Of a DNA stretch of 64,000 bases, positions 25,890-34,387 are shown in pieces (position 1 is the stretch's first letter; each line of letters opens with the position of its first letter). Source of the DNA: Halocynthiibacter sp049608145 (GTDB lineage Bacteria > Pseudomonadota > Alphaproteobacteria > Rhodobacterales > Rhodobacteraceae); the NCBI RefSeq assembly GCF_049608145.1, contig NZ_JBMYXF010000011.1, positions 1 to 64,000 of the forward strand, written 5' to 3'. A program made the position numbers and the translations under genes. The notes under the pieces were generated by a model. That model did no database searches. It saw nothing but the letters and a program-made list of their open reading frames with translations, and had not been told where the DNA came from.

Positions 25890-26663
25890 ATGAAACAAAA
25901 AGCGGTAAGCCAAGCCTGTTGCACTGATAAAAAGGGGGTAAAGTTCCCAGCTCATCTCTGTTGCCATGTTTGCCGCAAACGGGCGGCTAAGGTTGAACGG
26001 TTGCGCATAATCGCGGTTGGCACTGCGCCAGACACATGTAGTCAGGAATTGCCGGTCGCGCCGGGCCGTGGCGAGGTTGTTCCCTTTCGTGAAGTTCAGG
26101 TCTTGTCGAAGGGGGAGGGTGACTTTGAATTGTCGACCATGCCGTATCGCAGTGGCTGCCCTGGGCGCGCGCGTGATATCTTTGACGTCATGACCGAACA
26201 GGCCACACGGCGAAAGGGCGGCGTTGTCCCATTCACTGCAGCGCAAGTGGAAATCGCCCGCGACTACCGGGATCTCTGCGAACGGATTGAGGGCTCTGGC
26301 ATCAAGTGTTCCAGCACCTTTAGTGATCATATTGGTGGGCAAGGTAAGGTTGATTTCATGGACGCCTATATGCGCGACACAGAACGCCTTGCTTTGTTTC
26401 GCGCGGCCATTGGTGAGGGTCTGGCAATGGAAACGAAGCGCCGGGTTGCGGCCAATGTGGCGGGTATCAAGGTTGGCGACATTCAATTACGCGAGATTGG
26501 GCGCAAGATGATCACGTCCACTGTGCTTGTCGATATGGTGTGTATCGCAGAAAAGCCCCTCAGCGGCGTGTTAGAAGCCCATGGCTGGCGTGCGACCGGA
26601 AAAAACAGAATGACGCTTCGTGCGGCTCTCTGTGCCGCTCTAGGGCGCATGCAAGGGGTTTGA
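25890..26663 (+). CDS. Phage protein of unknown function, possible late regulator
   Basis: 257 residues. The N-terminus is cysteine-rich (CC at 10-11, CCHVC at 24-28), possibly zinc-binding. The centre is helical with a basic patch (TEQATRRKGGVVPFTAAQ), and the C-terminus (GVLEAHGWRATGKNRMTLRAAL in part) reads like a DNA-binding helix pair. It stands between the replication region and the packaging genes, where late-gene activators of P2-like phages often map. Function not proven. Confidence 0.6.
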   Translation: MKQKAVSQACCTDKKGVKFPAHLCCHVCRKRAAKVERLRIIAVGTAPDTCSQELPVAPGRGEVVPFREVQVLSKGEGDFELSTMPYRSGCPGRARDIFDVMTEQATRRKGGVVPFTAAQVEIARDYRDLCERIEGSGIKCSSTFSDHIGGQGKVDFMDAYMRDTERLALFRAAIGEGLAMETKRRVAANVAGIKVGDIQLREIGRKMITSTVLVDMVCIAEKPLSGVLEAHGWRATGKNRMTLRAALCAALGRMQGV

Positions 26664-26829
26664 GAAAGGGTGTTGACAGTTAGGACCACCGGATTTAACT
26701 GTATACCTATCATCACGAAATGCGCCCACGGGAAACCGGCGGGCGTTTTTGCTTTTGTAGATGTCAATTTGTCTGAAAAGAACTGCTTTGAGTGGATGGA
26801 TCTAACCAATCCAACTGAGGAGGTGCGCC

Positions 26830-26880
26830 ATGTATCGCGGGGTAATGCTCGCAGGGCAGGATCTGCCTGATAGCTTATGA
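26830..26880 (+). CDS. 16-residue leader-like ORF
   Basis: ATG 26830 has an unusually strong ribosome site (GAGGAGG, 6 nt spacing) but codes for only 16 residues (MYRGVMLAGQDLPDSL) before TGA. It lies 14 bp before the tail-Z gene. Either it is a leader peptide, or a ribosome-loading or coupling site for the next gene. Confidence 0.35.
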   Translation: MYRGVMLAGQDLPDSL

Positions 26881-26893
26881 AGCGAGGTGTTCA

Positions 26894-27463
26894 ATGTTCA
26901 AAGTTGGTGAGGTTGACGTCAAAGGCTTGAAGCAATTCGACAATTTGTTGGGGGCTTTGGGGGAGAAACCTGCCCGTGAAGTAATCAATAGGGCGTTAAA
27001 TCGCACTGGGGATATGGCGCGCACGAAGGTTGTTCGGGAACTTTCCAAGCAAACAGGCTTGCCGCAAAAGACCATCCGTAAAGCTGTGAAGGTCGATAGG
27101 TCGTCATGGCAAGATTTGGAGTATCGCCTGACGGCATCGGGCGGCAACGTGTCACTGAAATACTTCAAAGCGCGCGAAACCCTGCGGGGCGTGACTGCCA
27201 ATGTGCGTGGTAAGCGTGAATTGTTTGAAGGATCATTCATCAAGGGTGGTAGCTTTGATCGTGGCCGTGTCGTTGCGCAGGGATTGAATGGTCATGTCTT
27301 CCAACGCATCGGTGGTCGCACTGAATTAGAAAAGCTGAAGTCAGGTGTGTTCATCCCAATCGAGATGGTTGAAGGCGCAACGGCCAAAGCTTTTGATGAT
27401 GTGGTGTCGAACGTTCTGCCACGCCGCCTTGACCATGAAATCAACCGCCTGATCAAAGCATAA
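26894..27463 (+). CDS. Minor tail protein Z family protein
   Basis: 189 residues with the GPZ family pattern: VGEVDVKGLKQFDNLLGAL, an Ala/Arg-rich helix (AREVINRALNRTGDMARTKV), then a beta-rich centre and a C-terminal helix (LDHEINRLIKA). Lambda gpZ terminates the tail. Here it sits upstream of the terminase genes rather than among tail genes, which is unusual. ATG 26894 has a weak GAGG site. Confidence 0.75.
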   Translation: MFKVGEVDVKGLKQFDNLLGALGEKPAREVINRALNRTGDMARTKVVRELSKQTGLPQKTIRKAVKVDRSSWQDLEYRLTASGGNVSLKYFKARETLRGVTANVRGKRELFEGSFIKGGSFDRGRVVAQGLNGHVFQRIGGRTELEKLKSGVFIPIEMVEGATAKAFDDVVSNVLPRRLDHEINRLIKA

Positions 27464-27569
27464 ATGCTAAGTAAGCGGCCCCCAAAAACTTAGGGACCGT
27501 AGATCTATTCTGCCGCACGCGGGGCGTGAGCTGCCCGAGGGTTCGCCAGTCAGACGGGTTTTGTGAAGC

Positions 27570-27632
27570 GTCAACAAACTGGGGGCGTGTCAACAACATC
27601 CTGTCAACAAACCTGTAAGGGTGGTGTCAACA
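27570..27632. repeat. Four GTCAACA repeats before the terminase small subunit
   Basis: GTCAACA occurs at 27570-27576, 27589-27595, 27603-27609 and 27626-27632, the last touching the start codon of the small terminase. Repeats at this place are candidates for the terminase-binding packaging site (cos or pac). Confidence 0.5.
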
Positions 27633-28318
27633 TGCAGCCTCAACTTCTGACAAAGGCAAAGTTTGCAGAGCATATGGGGGTTTCTCGATTTGCAGTCAGT
27701 AAATGGTTGGAGCGGGGAACGATTACTTCTGCGGCTTTGGTTGGGGAAGGACGCAAGGCTAAGATCAATGTTACTTTGGCCGTTGAGCAAGTGCGACAAA
27801 ACCGAGATATCGGGCAGTCACTTGGGAATGGGATTGAAACGCGGACGTCGACCGAGGCGGTTGCGGATGAGAAGGCGGTGCCGACTGAGGTTCAACCTGA
27901 TCTTTTGCCCGTTAAACCCGAGGCCGTGGCTGTTGAACCGCCCGCAGCCCCGACACAAAAGCAACCAAAGATTGATACCGTTGAAGACCAGCTGAAGCGC
28001 GCGCGGTTGGAAGAACAACACCGCAAGAACCGCATTGGTGCTTCTGAAGAAGCACTCCAGCAGGGCTTGCTGATGTCGTCGGATGATGCGCGCGAACAAA
28101 TGTCCCGTGTGGCGGGCATGATGTTGCAGATTTTTGAAGGTGCATTGACTGATTTTGCCGCGATCACCGCGTCACAGTTCAACGTGCCGCAACGCGATGT
28201 TTTGCATACGCTAAAGAATGAGTTTCGGAAGGTTCGCAAGGCCGCGACCCAAAAGGAACAGGCGCGGATCACGGAATTAGAGAAGGCCACGATGACCTCT
28301 GTAGAATTGGATGGGTGA
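27632..28318 (+). CDS. Terminase small subunit (DNA-packaging, HTH)
   Basis: 228 residues. An N-terminal HTH (KAKFAEHMGVSRFAVSKWLERG, in part) resembles lambda Nu1, followed by a proline/glutamate-rich linker and a helical oligomerisation part. It should recognise the packaging site and load the large subunit. ATG 27632 has AAGGGTGG upstream; a GTG at 27563 would start inside the repeat region. The stop overlaps the next start (TGATG). Confidence 0.8.
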   Translation: MQPQLLTKAKFAEHMGVSRFAVSKWLERGTITSAALVGEGRKAKINVTLAVEQVRQNRDIGQSLGNGIETRTSTEAVADEKAVPTEVQPDLLPVKPEAVAVEPPAAPTQKQPKIDTVEDQLKRARLEEQHRKNRIGASEEALQQGLLMSSDDAREQMSRVAGMMLQIFEGALTDFAAITASQFNVPQRDVLHTLKNEFRKVRKAATQKEQARITELEKATMTSVELDG

Positions 28319-30270
28319 TGCTAGATATCGCAGTCACAAACGCGGAATGGATGCTGCATGACGTCTTGGCTGATGTGTTGGATCCACCGCCGCCAGTCGA
28401 CTACCTGAAATGGGCAGAAGACAACATTGTGTTCTCGGAGCGTGAAAGCGAGTTTTCCGGCCCTTATAACCGTGAACGCTTTCGCTATTTCGACGAAATA
28501 CTGAGGGCTCTGTCACCAGAGGATGCATGTCGCCTGATTTCACTGGCAAAATCCGCGCAGCTTGGTGGTACGGTGCTTGCGAACATCTTCACAGGTGGTT
28601 CCATGGAAATGGATCCCGGTGATATTCTCTATGTCCACCCGACTGAAGAGAACGCGCGGCGTTGGTCGAAGATGAAACTGTCGCCGATGTTGAAAGGCAC
28701 GACGTCTCTTCGCAATATCTTTCCGATGAAAGCCCGCGATGGGCAGGATTCTGTAACCTATAAAGAGCGCCGCGATGGTCGCGGTGCCATTCTGATTTCT
28801 GGTGCGAACTCGCCCGCGTCACTTTCGCAGGTATCCATGAGCCGACAAGTTCAGGATGACCTTGCAAAATGGGATATGAACTCGGCTGGGGATCCTGAGA
28901 ACCAAGCTGACAGCCGCAGCCAGGGCCGTGAGTTTGCCAAGATTTTCAAGATCTCGACGCCAATGGTTATTCCAGGCTGTCGCATCACTACAAACTTTGA
29001 GGCCGGGAGCCAAGAATACCCCTATGTTCCATGCCCGCATTGTGGGCACATGCATGTGCTTGAATGGGAGAACATGTTCCAAAACTTGGATGAAGATCAT
29101 CCAGAGAAAGCGCATTTTAATTGCCCTGAATGTGGGTGCGTAATTGAAGACCACCACCGCGCCGAAATGATCCCATATGTTGAGTGGCGGGCGTCCAATC
29201 CAAAAATGAAGCGGTTCCACCGTTCGTTTTATCTGTGGTCTGCTTATTCGCCGTTGCAATCATTTGAGCGTATCGCGCGTTCTTGGCTGGCTGCCAAGGG
29301 CGATCCGCTGAAAGAACAGACATTTTGGAATGACGTTGTCGGTAAGGCTTATCGGATTCTTGGTGAATCTCCACCATGGGAGGATCTTCGGGACCGGGCA
29401 TCTGAGGCCGATTATGATCACGGCACAATTCCAGCGGGCTATCCGTTGTTGACTTGTGGAGTGGATTGCCAAGGGGATCGTGTTGAATGGCAGGTGGTTG
29501 CCTGGGGGCCAAACAAGCGCCGGGCCGTGGTGGAATACGGCGTCTACAACGGGCATATCTCCGATGAGATCTGCCAGTCAAACCTGAATGCATTGCTGAA
29601 ACAAGGCTTTCGGAATGCTTATGGTCGCAAGATCAAGATTGATCTTCTGGCGATAGATGGCAATGCCTACACCGAGGACGTTTGGGATTGGGCGCGCAAG
29701 CATCCAGCAGGTCGGGTGATCATGGTGCGCGGTGTGCATCCTGAAAGCGCGCCTTTGCTGGCGCAGGTGAAAAAAGAGCGCAACCGGCGCGGCAAGATTG
29801 TTCGCTATTCAAAGCGTTTTTACAACTTTGCATCTGCGGTCATGAAGATGGCTCTGTATCGCAATCTGAAGAAAGAGGATCCGCTAGAGCGTGGATTTAT
29901 TGGCTTGCCGAGAGGTTTGGACGATGAGTTTTATCGCCAGATTACGGCGGAATCCCGGCAGGCTGTAAAAGCCAAGTCGGGGTTCACACGTTATCTTTGG
30001 GTGAAAGATCCTAGCCAGGCAAACGAAGGCTTGGACACGCATTTGCAGGCTGAAGCCGCAGCCACACGATTGGGGGTTCGCAGCCTCCCAGATGCGGAGT
30101 GGGAACGCTTAATGGCGGAACGTGAATGCCCGCCAGAAGATGTTCAGGCAGATTTTGACGATTTACTTTTGGCCACGCAGATCAATGTGGCGGCTGACGT
30201 ACAAGATGAACCGCAGAATGATCCGGATGCTGAGAAGAAACGCATTCAGAACAAATGGAGGAAGAGATAG
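28318..30270 (+). CDS. Terminase large subunit (GpA family)
   Basis: 650 residues of the lambda gpA-type terminase. The deviant Walker A region is in SLAKSAQLGGTVLANIF, with a zinc-binding CPHCGH...CPECGC insertion (about 240-280) and a nuclease part with GVDCQGDRVEW and LLAIDGNAYTEDVW acidic residues. It packages DNA into proheads using ATP and cuts at the packaging site. ATG 28318 overlaps the small-subunit stop. Confidence 0.92.
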   Translation: MLDIAVTNAEWMLHDVLADVLDPPPPVDYLKWAEDNIVFSERESEFSGPYNRERFRYFDEILRALSPEDACRLISLAKSAQLGGTVLANIFTGGSMEMDPGDILYVHPTEENARRWSKMKLSPMLKGTTSLRNIFPMKARDGQDSVTYKERRDGRGAILISGANSPASLSQVSMSRQVQDDLAKWDMNSAGDPENQADSRSQGREFAKIFKISTPMVIPGCRITTNFEAGSQEYPYVPCPHCGHMHVLEWENMFQNLDEDHPEKAHFNCPECGCVIEDHHRAEMIPYVEWRASNPKMKRFHRSFYLWSAYSPLQSFERIARSWLAAKGDPLKEQTFWNDVVGKAYRILGESPPWEDLRDRASEADYDHGTIPAGYPLLTCGVDCQGDRVEWQVVAWGPNKRRAVVEYGVYNGHISDEICQSNLNALLKQGFRNAYGRKIKIDLLAIDGNAYTEDVWDWARKHPAGRVIMVRGVHPESAPLLAQVKKERNRRGKIVRYSKRFYNFASAVMKMALYRNLKKEDPLERGFIGLPRGLDDEFYRQITAESRQAVKAKSGFTRYLWVKDPSQANEGLDTHLQAEAAATRLGVRSLPDAEWERLMAERECPPEDVQADFDDLLLATQINVAADVQDEPQNDPDAEKKRIQNKWRKR

Positions 30271-30272
30271 CT

Positions 30273-31856
30273 GTGACTGGCCTAATTCGACCTGATGGGA
30301 CGCCATTGGTGGCATCCTCTGCTGCCAATCGCACGACAGCTCGCTATTTGCGGGACACAAAAAGCGGCGCCATTGCATCTCGCGTTGCACCATTGACCAA
30401 CAGCCGGGATGATATTCGCCGGGCATGGTCGCGCAGTGCGGGCCTTGCGATGGATTTGATTCAGAACTCAGGTCGCCTGAAAGGGGCTTGTGATCAAGTC
30501 ATTGCCGACACAGTTGGGGTTGGTCTTACATTGACGCCGGACCCTGATTTGACGGGCTTGGGTTATGATGATGCGGAAAAGGCTGCTTTCATCCGGTTGC
30601 TAAAACGCCGTTGGAAAGCTTATTGGCTCGACAAAAAAGAATGCGACATGCGCGGCAAACTAAATGGCCCGCAGATGGTTGATATTGCCCTGCGTTGGGA
30701 CATTGCATTTGGGGAAGTCACAGGGGTTTTTGATTTCTTTGATGACGCTGATCGCAGCCATTACGGCATTACGACGGGCACAAAACTGTGCATGGTATCG
30801 CCGCAAAAACTGGTTCAGGAGACAAGCACGCATGACGGGTTGTTTCAGGGGGTCCGTCATGATGGCAAGGGCCGTCCGGTTTCTTATCGTTTTGAAACCA
30901 ATTCAGATGGTGTGAAATCTAAGCGGGATTATGCAGCGTTTGATACCGATGGTCGGCCAATGGTTTTGCATGTCTTTGACCCGATGGATGCAGATGATGT
31001 GCGCGGGATCTCAAAGCTGGCACCAGCGTTTCGCAAGCATATCCAAGCGGAAATGTTGGATGATGCAACGCTGCAAATGGCGCTGCTGCAAACGATTTTC
31101 GCCATTACGATCACCAGCGACACGCCAAGTGCGGACGCATATGAGGCGTTGGAGGTCTTAAAAGAGCAGGGCGATGATGGTGTCGCATTTGGTAAGGAAT
31201 ATCTGGGGTATTTGTCCGGCAGTTTGGGGGCCGCTGCTGACAGCCGGATTTCGGTTGGTGCTGATCCTCAGGTGTCTCATTTAGGACCAGGGGAAAAACT
31301 AGCCTTAGAAACCGCAAATGTGCCAGGCAAAGACTTCCTGCCATTCTCAAATAGCTTGGCGCGCGACATGGCGCGGACAATCGGTTGTTCCTACGGTGGC
31401 CTAACCATGGATTACACCGCCGCAACATATTCCAGTGTCCGGATGGAGAACTCATCGATCTGGTCTGTTGTGATGCGTCGGCGTGAACGTACCGCGGCCC
31501 CGATTTGTCAGATGTCATATGAAAACTGGCTTGATGAAGAAATCGGCGAGGGGCGTATCCCGTTTAAAGGAGGCTATGGCGCGTTTCGTGCCAATCGTCG
31601 CCGTATCTGCTGCGCGTCATGGCAAGGGCCAGCCAAGCCCACGGCAGATGATTGGAAGGCTGCGCGGGCATCAAGTGAGCGTTTGGAAAACGGCACAAGT
31701 TCAATCGCGATTGAAACCGGGGATCTCGGCGTTGATAGCGATGCACTGTTTGAAGAACGTGAACGGGAGCACCTGCGTTATTTAAAGGCCGGAATGGATT
31801 CACCTTATGCGGCAAAGCCTGATCAGCAGGTTGTGCAAATGGAGGCCGTGGAATGA
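30273..31856 (+). CDS. Portal protein (lambda gpB family)
   Basis: 527 residues of the lambda portal family: VTGLIRPDGTPL start, DIRRAWSRSAGLAMDLIQNS, a long crown/clip region and ...DYTAATYSSVRMEN near the C-terminal third. It forms the dodecameric DNA channel at the head vertex. GTG 30273 follows GGAGG/GAAGAG; an ATG at 30255 inside the terminase end has no ribosome site. The stop overlaps the next gene by ATGA. Confidence 0.9.
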   Translation: MTGLIRPDGTPLVASSAANRTTARYLRDTKSGAIASRVAPLTNSRDDIRRAWSRSAGLAMDLIQNSGRLKGACDQVIADTVGVGLTLTPDPDLTGLGYDDAEKAAFIRLLKRRWKAYWLDKKECDMRGKLNGPQMVDIALRWDIAFGEVTGVFDFFDDADRSHYGITTGTKLCMVSPQKLVQETSTHDGLFQGVRHDGKGRPVSYRFETNSDGVKSKRDYAAFDTDGRPMVLHVFDPMDADDVRGISKLAPAFRKHIQAEMLDDATLQMALLQTIFAITITSDTPSADAYEALEVLKEQGDDGVAFGKEYLGYLSGSLGAAADSRISVGADPQVSHLGPGEKLALETANVPGKDFLPFSNSLARDMARTIGCSYGGLTMDYTAATYSSVRMENSSIWSVVMRRRERTAAPICQMSYENWLDEEIGEGRIPFKGGYGAFRANRRRICCASWQGPAKPTADDWKAARASSERLENGTSSIAIETGDLGVDSDALFEEREREHLRYLKAGMDSPYAAKPDQQVVQMEAVE

Positions 31857-32128
31857 CGATCACCAGTACGGTCAAAATTGGCACAGATCTGATTGATATT
31901 TCTAAGCCTTGCGATGTTGTGACGGCGTTGAAGAAAATGCAGTTGAAGCTGGCGGTTGGTGGTGTGCGCGAAACAGTGCGCATCGATGGTGAAGAAGTCA
32001 CGTTCATGCGGGCAAATGATCGTCGCTTGGCTGCGTTGACTACACATTACGAAAGTGAATGCGCCCGGCAAGGTGGCGGCGCAAAGCGAACCCGTTACGC
32101 AAAACGCTTTAGAATAGGGAAGTGCTGA
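31853..32128 (+). CDS. gpW-like head-tail joining protein
   Basis: 91 residues. Its centre (DISKPCDVVTALKKMQLKLA, then EEVTFMRANDRRLAALTTHY) matches the lambda gpW style: two helices around a short hairpin. The protein plugs the portal and joins head to tail. The last 20 bp overlap the antisense membrane-protein gene. Confidence 0.7.
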   Translation: MTITSTVKIGTDLIDISKPCDVVTALKKMQLKLAVGGVRETVRIDGEEVTFMRANDRRLAALTTHYESECARQGGGAKRTRYAKRFRIGKC

Positions 32129-32885
32129 TGAAGACTCCTATCCAGCGCAAGATGTTCATACATAGTAAGAACAGTATTGCTAGATACGTCAAAGGGTTTG
32201 AATAAGCGTTGGTCCATGTGGCAATCTCGAAATTTGCGCGTGTAATAAGAACAAATGACCTAATGGCGAAACATGTCGAAACGATGATGATCCTCATCAA
32301 TAGGAATATCATTGATGAGATAAAACTCATAAACAAGGATATGGACGAAGCGTCGGTAATGTCCCTTATTTCCAAGCCGCCTAGCGAGTAAGCAAGACCT
32401 CTCGAATAAGGACTTAACAGCACAAAAGAAAGATAAACGGCCAGAAAACTGATAGCACAAAAAAGTAAATCCAAACTCAATTGAATTATTGGGTGGATAT
32501 GGTGTGTAGGTCCAAAATAGATCGCTCGACTTATATATAAGTTTACGATCATTAGCGGGACTGAGCCCAAAATCAGAAAAACCAGAAATGGCGGATTTTC
32601 TAGGACACGGTACAGGAACCCTTTGCTAAAGAAATTTCCAACAGAAACGACAACCAACGTGGTGAAGATAGAGAGTAAAAATACCTTCGACCATTTTATT
32701 TTGGTATCCTGAAAGAATATGCTCACCCAAATTGAAACTAAAGATTTTTCAAATTGGGATGCGGAAACCTCGTGTAGGCCGAATACAAAATCTGCGATTT
32801 GAATTTTTGATTTTGGCGGCGCCATAGCATCAAGAACAGCAAACACACCAGCGACTGAAAGAATGTAATAGATTTCGTTGAACAT
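32109..32885 (-). CDS. Antisense polytopic membrane protein (moron)
   Basis: 258 residues with about six hydrophobic segments (about 5-21, 67-86, 98-119, 132-157, 180-214, 232-255). The gene is markedly A+T-rich, lies against the transcription of the head operon and splits gpW from the protease gene. These traits are typical of lysogenic-conversion genes acquired by a prophage. No family is recognised. A membrane protein here could block superinfection or DNA entry; that is inference. Confidence 0.65.
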   Translation of the reverse strand: MFNEIYYILSVAGVFAVLDAMAPPKSKIQIADFVFGLHEVSASQFEKSLVSIWVSIFFQDTKIKWSKVFLLSIFTTLVVVSVGNFFSKGFLYRVLENPPFLVFLILGSVPLMIVNLYISRAIYFGPTHHIHPIIQLSLDLLFCAISFLAVYLSFVLLSPYSRGLAYSLGGLEIRDITDASSISLFMSFISSMIFLLMRIIIVSTCFAIRSFVLITRANFEIATWTNAYSNPLTYLAILFLLCMNILRWIGVFISTSLF

Positions 32886-32933
32886 ACAGCTTGTTAAGCC
32901 TTCTTTCAGTTCAAATCAATCTTGGAGACAATG

Positions 32934-33989
32934 ATGACCATTTTAGTGGATGGCGAACTCGTGCTTTACGGGTTCGTTGGTGAGAACTATTGGGGCGACG
33001 GCTTTACGGCTGGTGACGTCATCGATGCGCTGGCTGAACTGGGGCGGGATGCGGATGTTACCGTCCGGATCAATTCTGGCGGTGGTTATACCGACGATGG
33101 GATCGCCATCTATAATTCGCTGTTAGCGCATAAAGGCAAGGTCTCCATTGTCATTGATGCAATGGCTGCATCTTCGGCGTCCATCATTGCGATGGCCGGT
33201 GACAGCATTTCAATGCGGGCTGGGGCGATGATGATGATCCATGATCCGGCTGGCAGCACTTGGGGCAATGCAGAGAAGCACGAAAAGTCAGTTGAACAGT
33301 TGAACAAACTGGCTGGGCTGATGGCTGAAATCTATTCAGAGCAATCTGGTGAAGACGTCGCATCGATCCGTGAAGATATGAAGGCGGAATTGTGGATGTC
33401 AGGTGAAGAAGCGGTTGAGCGGGGCTTTGCCACGGATGCTGTCGACGCGAAATCATCAAAAGTGACGGCCTTTGATTTTCGTCAATACGCCCATGCCCCG
33501 CAGAAACTTGTCGCGATGGCCAAAAAGCAAAACTGGTCCCTCAAACCAAAAGCACAAAAAGCGGCATCCGCGGCCAAAAACCAACCCAAACATAAGGAGA
33601 AATCCACTATGAAAGTAAAACCCGGAACAGGGGAACCAGCTACCGAGCAAACAACGGCGGCAACGGTATCCTCTGACGATGTGAAGGCCCGGATTAAGGC
33701 CATCACGGGAGATGATGCAGCGCAGGGCTTTGATGGTCTTGCCAAGCATTTGGCCTTTGACACTGACATGCCGGCAGATGAAGCGATCATGGCTTTGAAA
33801 GCCGCCGCATTGGATGCGCCAGCAGCTGCAGGCGAAGAACCTGCCGATCCTAAGGGATATCAGGCGCGCCGCTCTGCTGCCGCTGATTTGGCACAGCCCG
33901 GTGGCGGTGCCCCGGCACCAAAGAAAGCCACCGCAACCATCGATATGGCAAGCATTTACGGCGCTCGCGTCGCCAAGAAAGAGGTTTGA
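32934..33989 (+). CDS. Head maturation protease, ClpP/S49 type, with C-terminal scaffold region
   Basis: 351 residues. The protease half (1-190) has a ClpP-like core: RINSGGGYTDDGIAIYN, the Ser nucleophile in DAMAASSASIIAMAG and the His in MMIHDPAG. A Lys-rich linker (about 200-225) joins it to a second half that is also made alone from an internal start. It matures the prohead by cutting scaffold and portal, as lambda gpC does. ATG 32934 is 6 nt after GGAG; a TTG and another ATG lie just upstream. Confidence 0.88.
   Translation: MTILVDGELVLYGFVGENYWGDGFTAGDVIDALAELGRDADVTVRINSGGGYTDDGIAIYNSLLAHKGKVSIVIDAMAASSASIIAMAGDSISMRAGAMMMIHDPAGSTWGNAEKHEKSVEQLNKLAGLMAEIYSEQSGEDVASIREDMKAELWMSGEEAVERGFATDAVDAKSSKVTAFDFRQYAHAPQKLVAMAKKQNWSLKPKAQKAASAAKNQPKHKEKSTMKVKPGTGEPATEQTTAATVSSDDVKARIKAITGDDAAQGFDGLAKHLAFDTDMPADEAIMALKAAALDAPAAAGEEPADPKGYQARRSAAADLAQPGGGAPAPKKATATIDMASIYGARVAKKEV
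33609..33989 (+). CDS. Internal-start scaffold protein nested in the protease gene
   Basis: In-frame ATG 33609 has AAGGAG at 33594-33599, better than many gene starts here, and would yield 126 residues identical to the C-terminus of the protease. The product is acidic and helical with a basic tail (ASIYGARVAKKEV). Lambda makes its Nu3 scaffold the same way from gene C. Read directly from sequence; expression is inferred. Confidence 0.7.
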   Translation: MKVKPGTGEPATEQTTAATVSSDDVKARIKAITGDDAAQGFDGLAKHLAFDTDMPADEAIMALKAAALDAPAAAGEEPADPKGYQARRSAAADLAQPGGGAPAPKKATATIDMASIYGARVAKKEV

Positions 33990-33991
33990 CA

Positions 33992-34375
33992 ATGTCGCAT
34001 AAGGTATTGAAAACACGTGCCCTTGCGTTCCTTCTGTCGGAAGGTTCGGGCCAGATTTCACGCAACAGTGTGACCATTCCCGCAGGAACCGGGAAAGTTG
34101 GCGCAGGTACGCCAATCGGCGAGTTGACTGCAACAGCGGGCCATTTTGTTCCTTCACCAAATGCTTTGGTGGCGGGGATTGAAGGTGCCGAAGTGGCCAC
34201 CGCCATTCTCGGATATTCCGTGGATGCCACGGACGCCGATGTCGAGGTCGTAGCGATTGACCGTGACGCCGAAGTCAAATTGCCAATGCTGACGTTTGAA
34301 GCGTCAGTTGATGATCAAGCCAAAATTGACGCCAAGATTGCCCAGCTTAACGCTGTTGGCATCCGCGCGCGCTAA
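33992..34375 (+). CDS. Head decoration protein (lambda gpD family)
   Basis: 127 residues of the HDPD family: ISRNSVTIPAGTGKVGAGTP near the N-terminus and a beta core (VAGIEGAEVATAILGYSVDATD in part). Trimers stabilise the expanded capsid. It starts 2 nt after the protease stop with GAGG upstream. It comes directly before the major capsid gene, as in lambda. Confidence 0.85.
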   Translation: MSHKVLKTRALAFLLSEGSGQISRNSVTIPAGTGKVGAGTPIGELTATAGHFVPSPNALVAGIEGAEVATAILGYSVDATDADVEVVAIDRDAEVKLPMLTFEASVDDQAKIDAKIAQLNAVGIRAR

Positions 34376-34387
34376 GGGAGAGTTCCT

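Noticed and set aside
26673..26706. TTGACA with a TATACC-like -10 as late promoter
   Set aside because: The spacing to TATACC is too long (23 bp), and the hexamer at 17 bp is poor; not firm enough to list.
26670..26870. A 66-codon frame before the tail-Z gene
   Set aside because: It needs a rare start on a TTGACA-like sequence, has no ribosome site and overlaps the better supported 16-residue leader.
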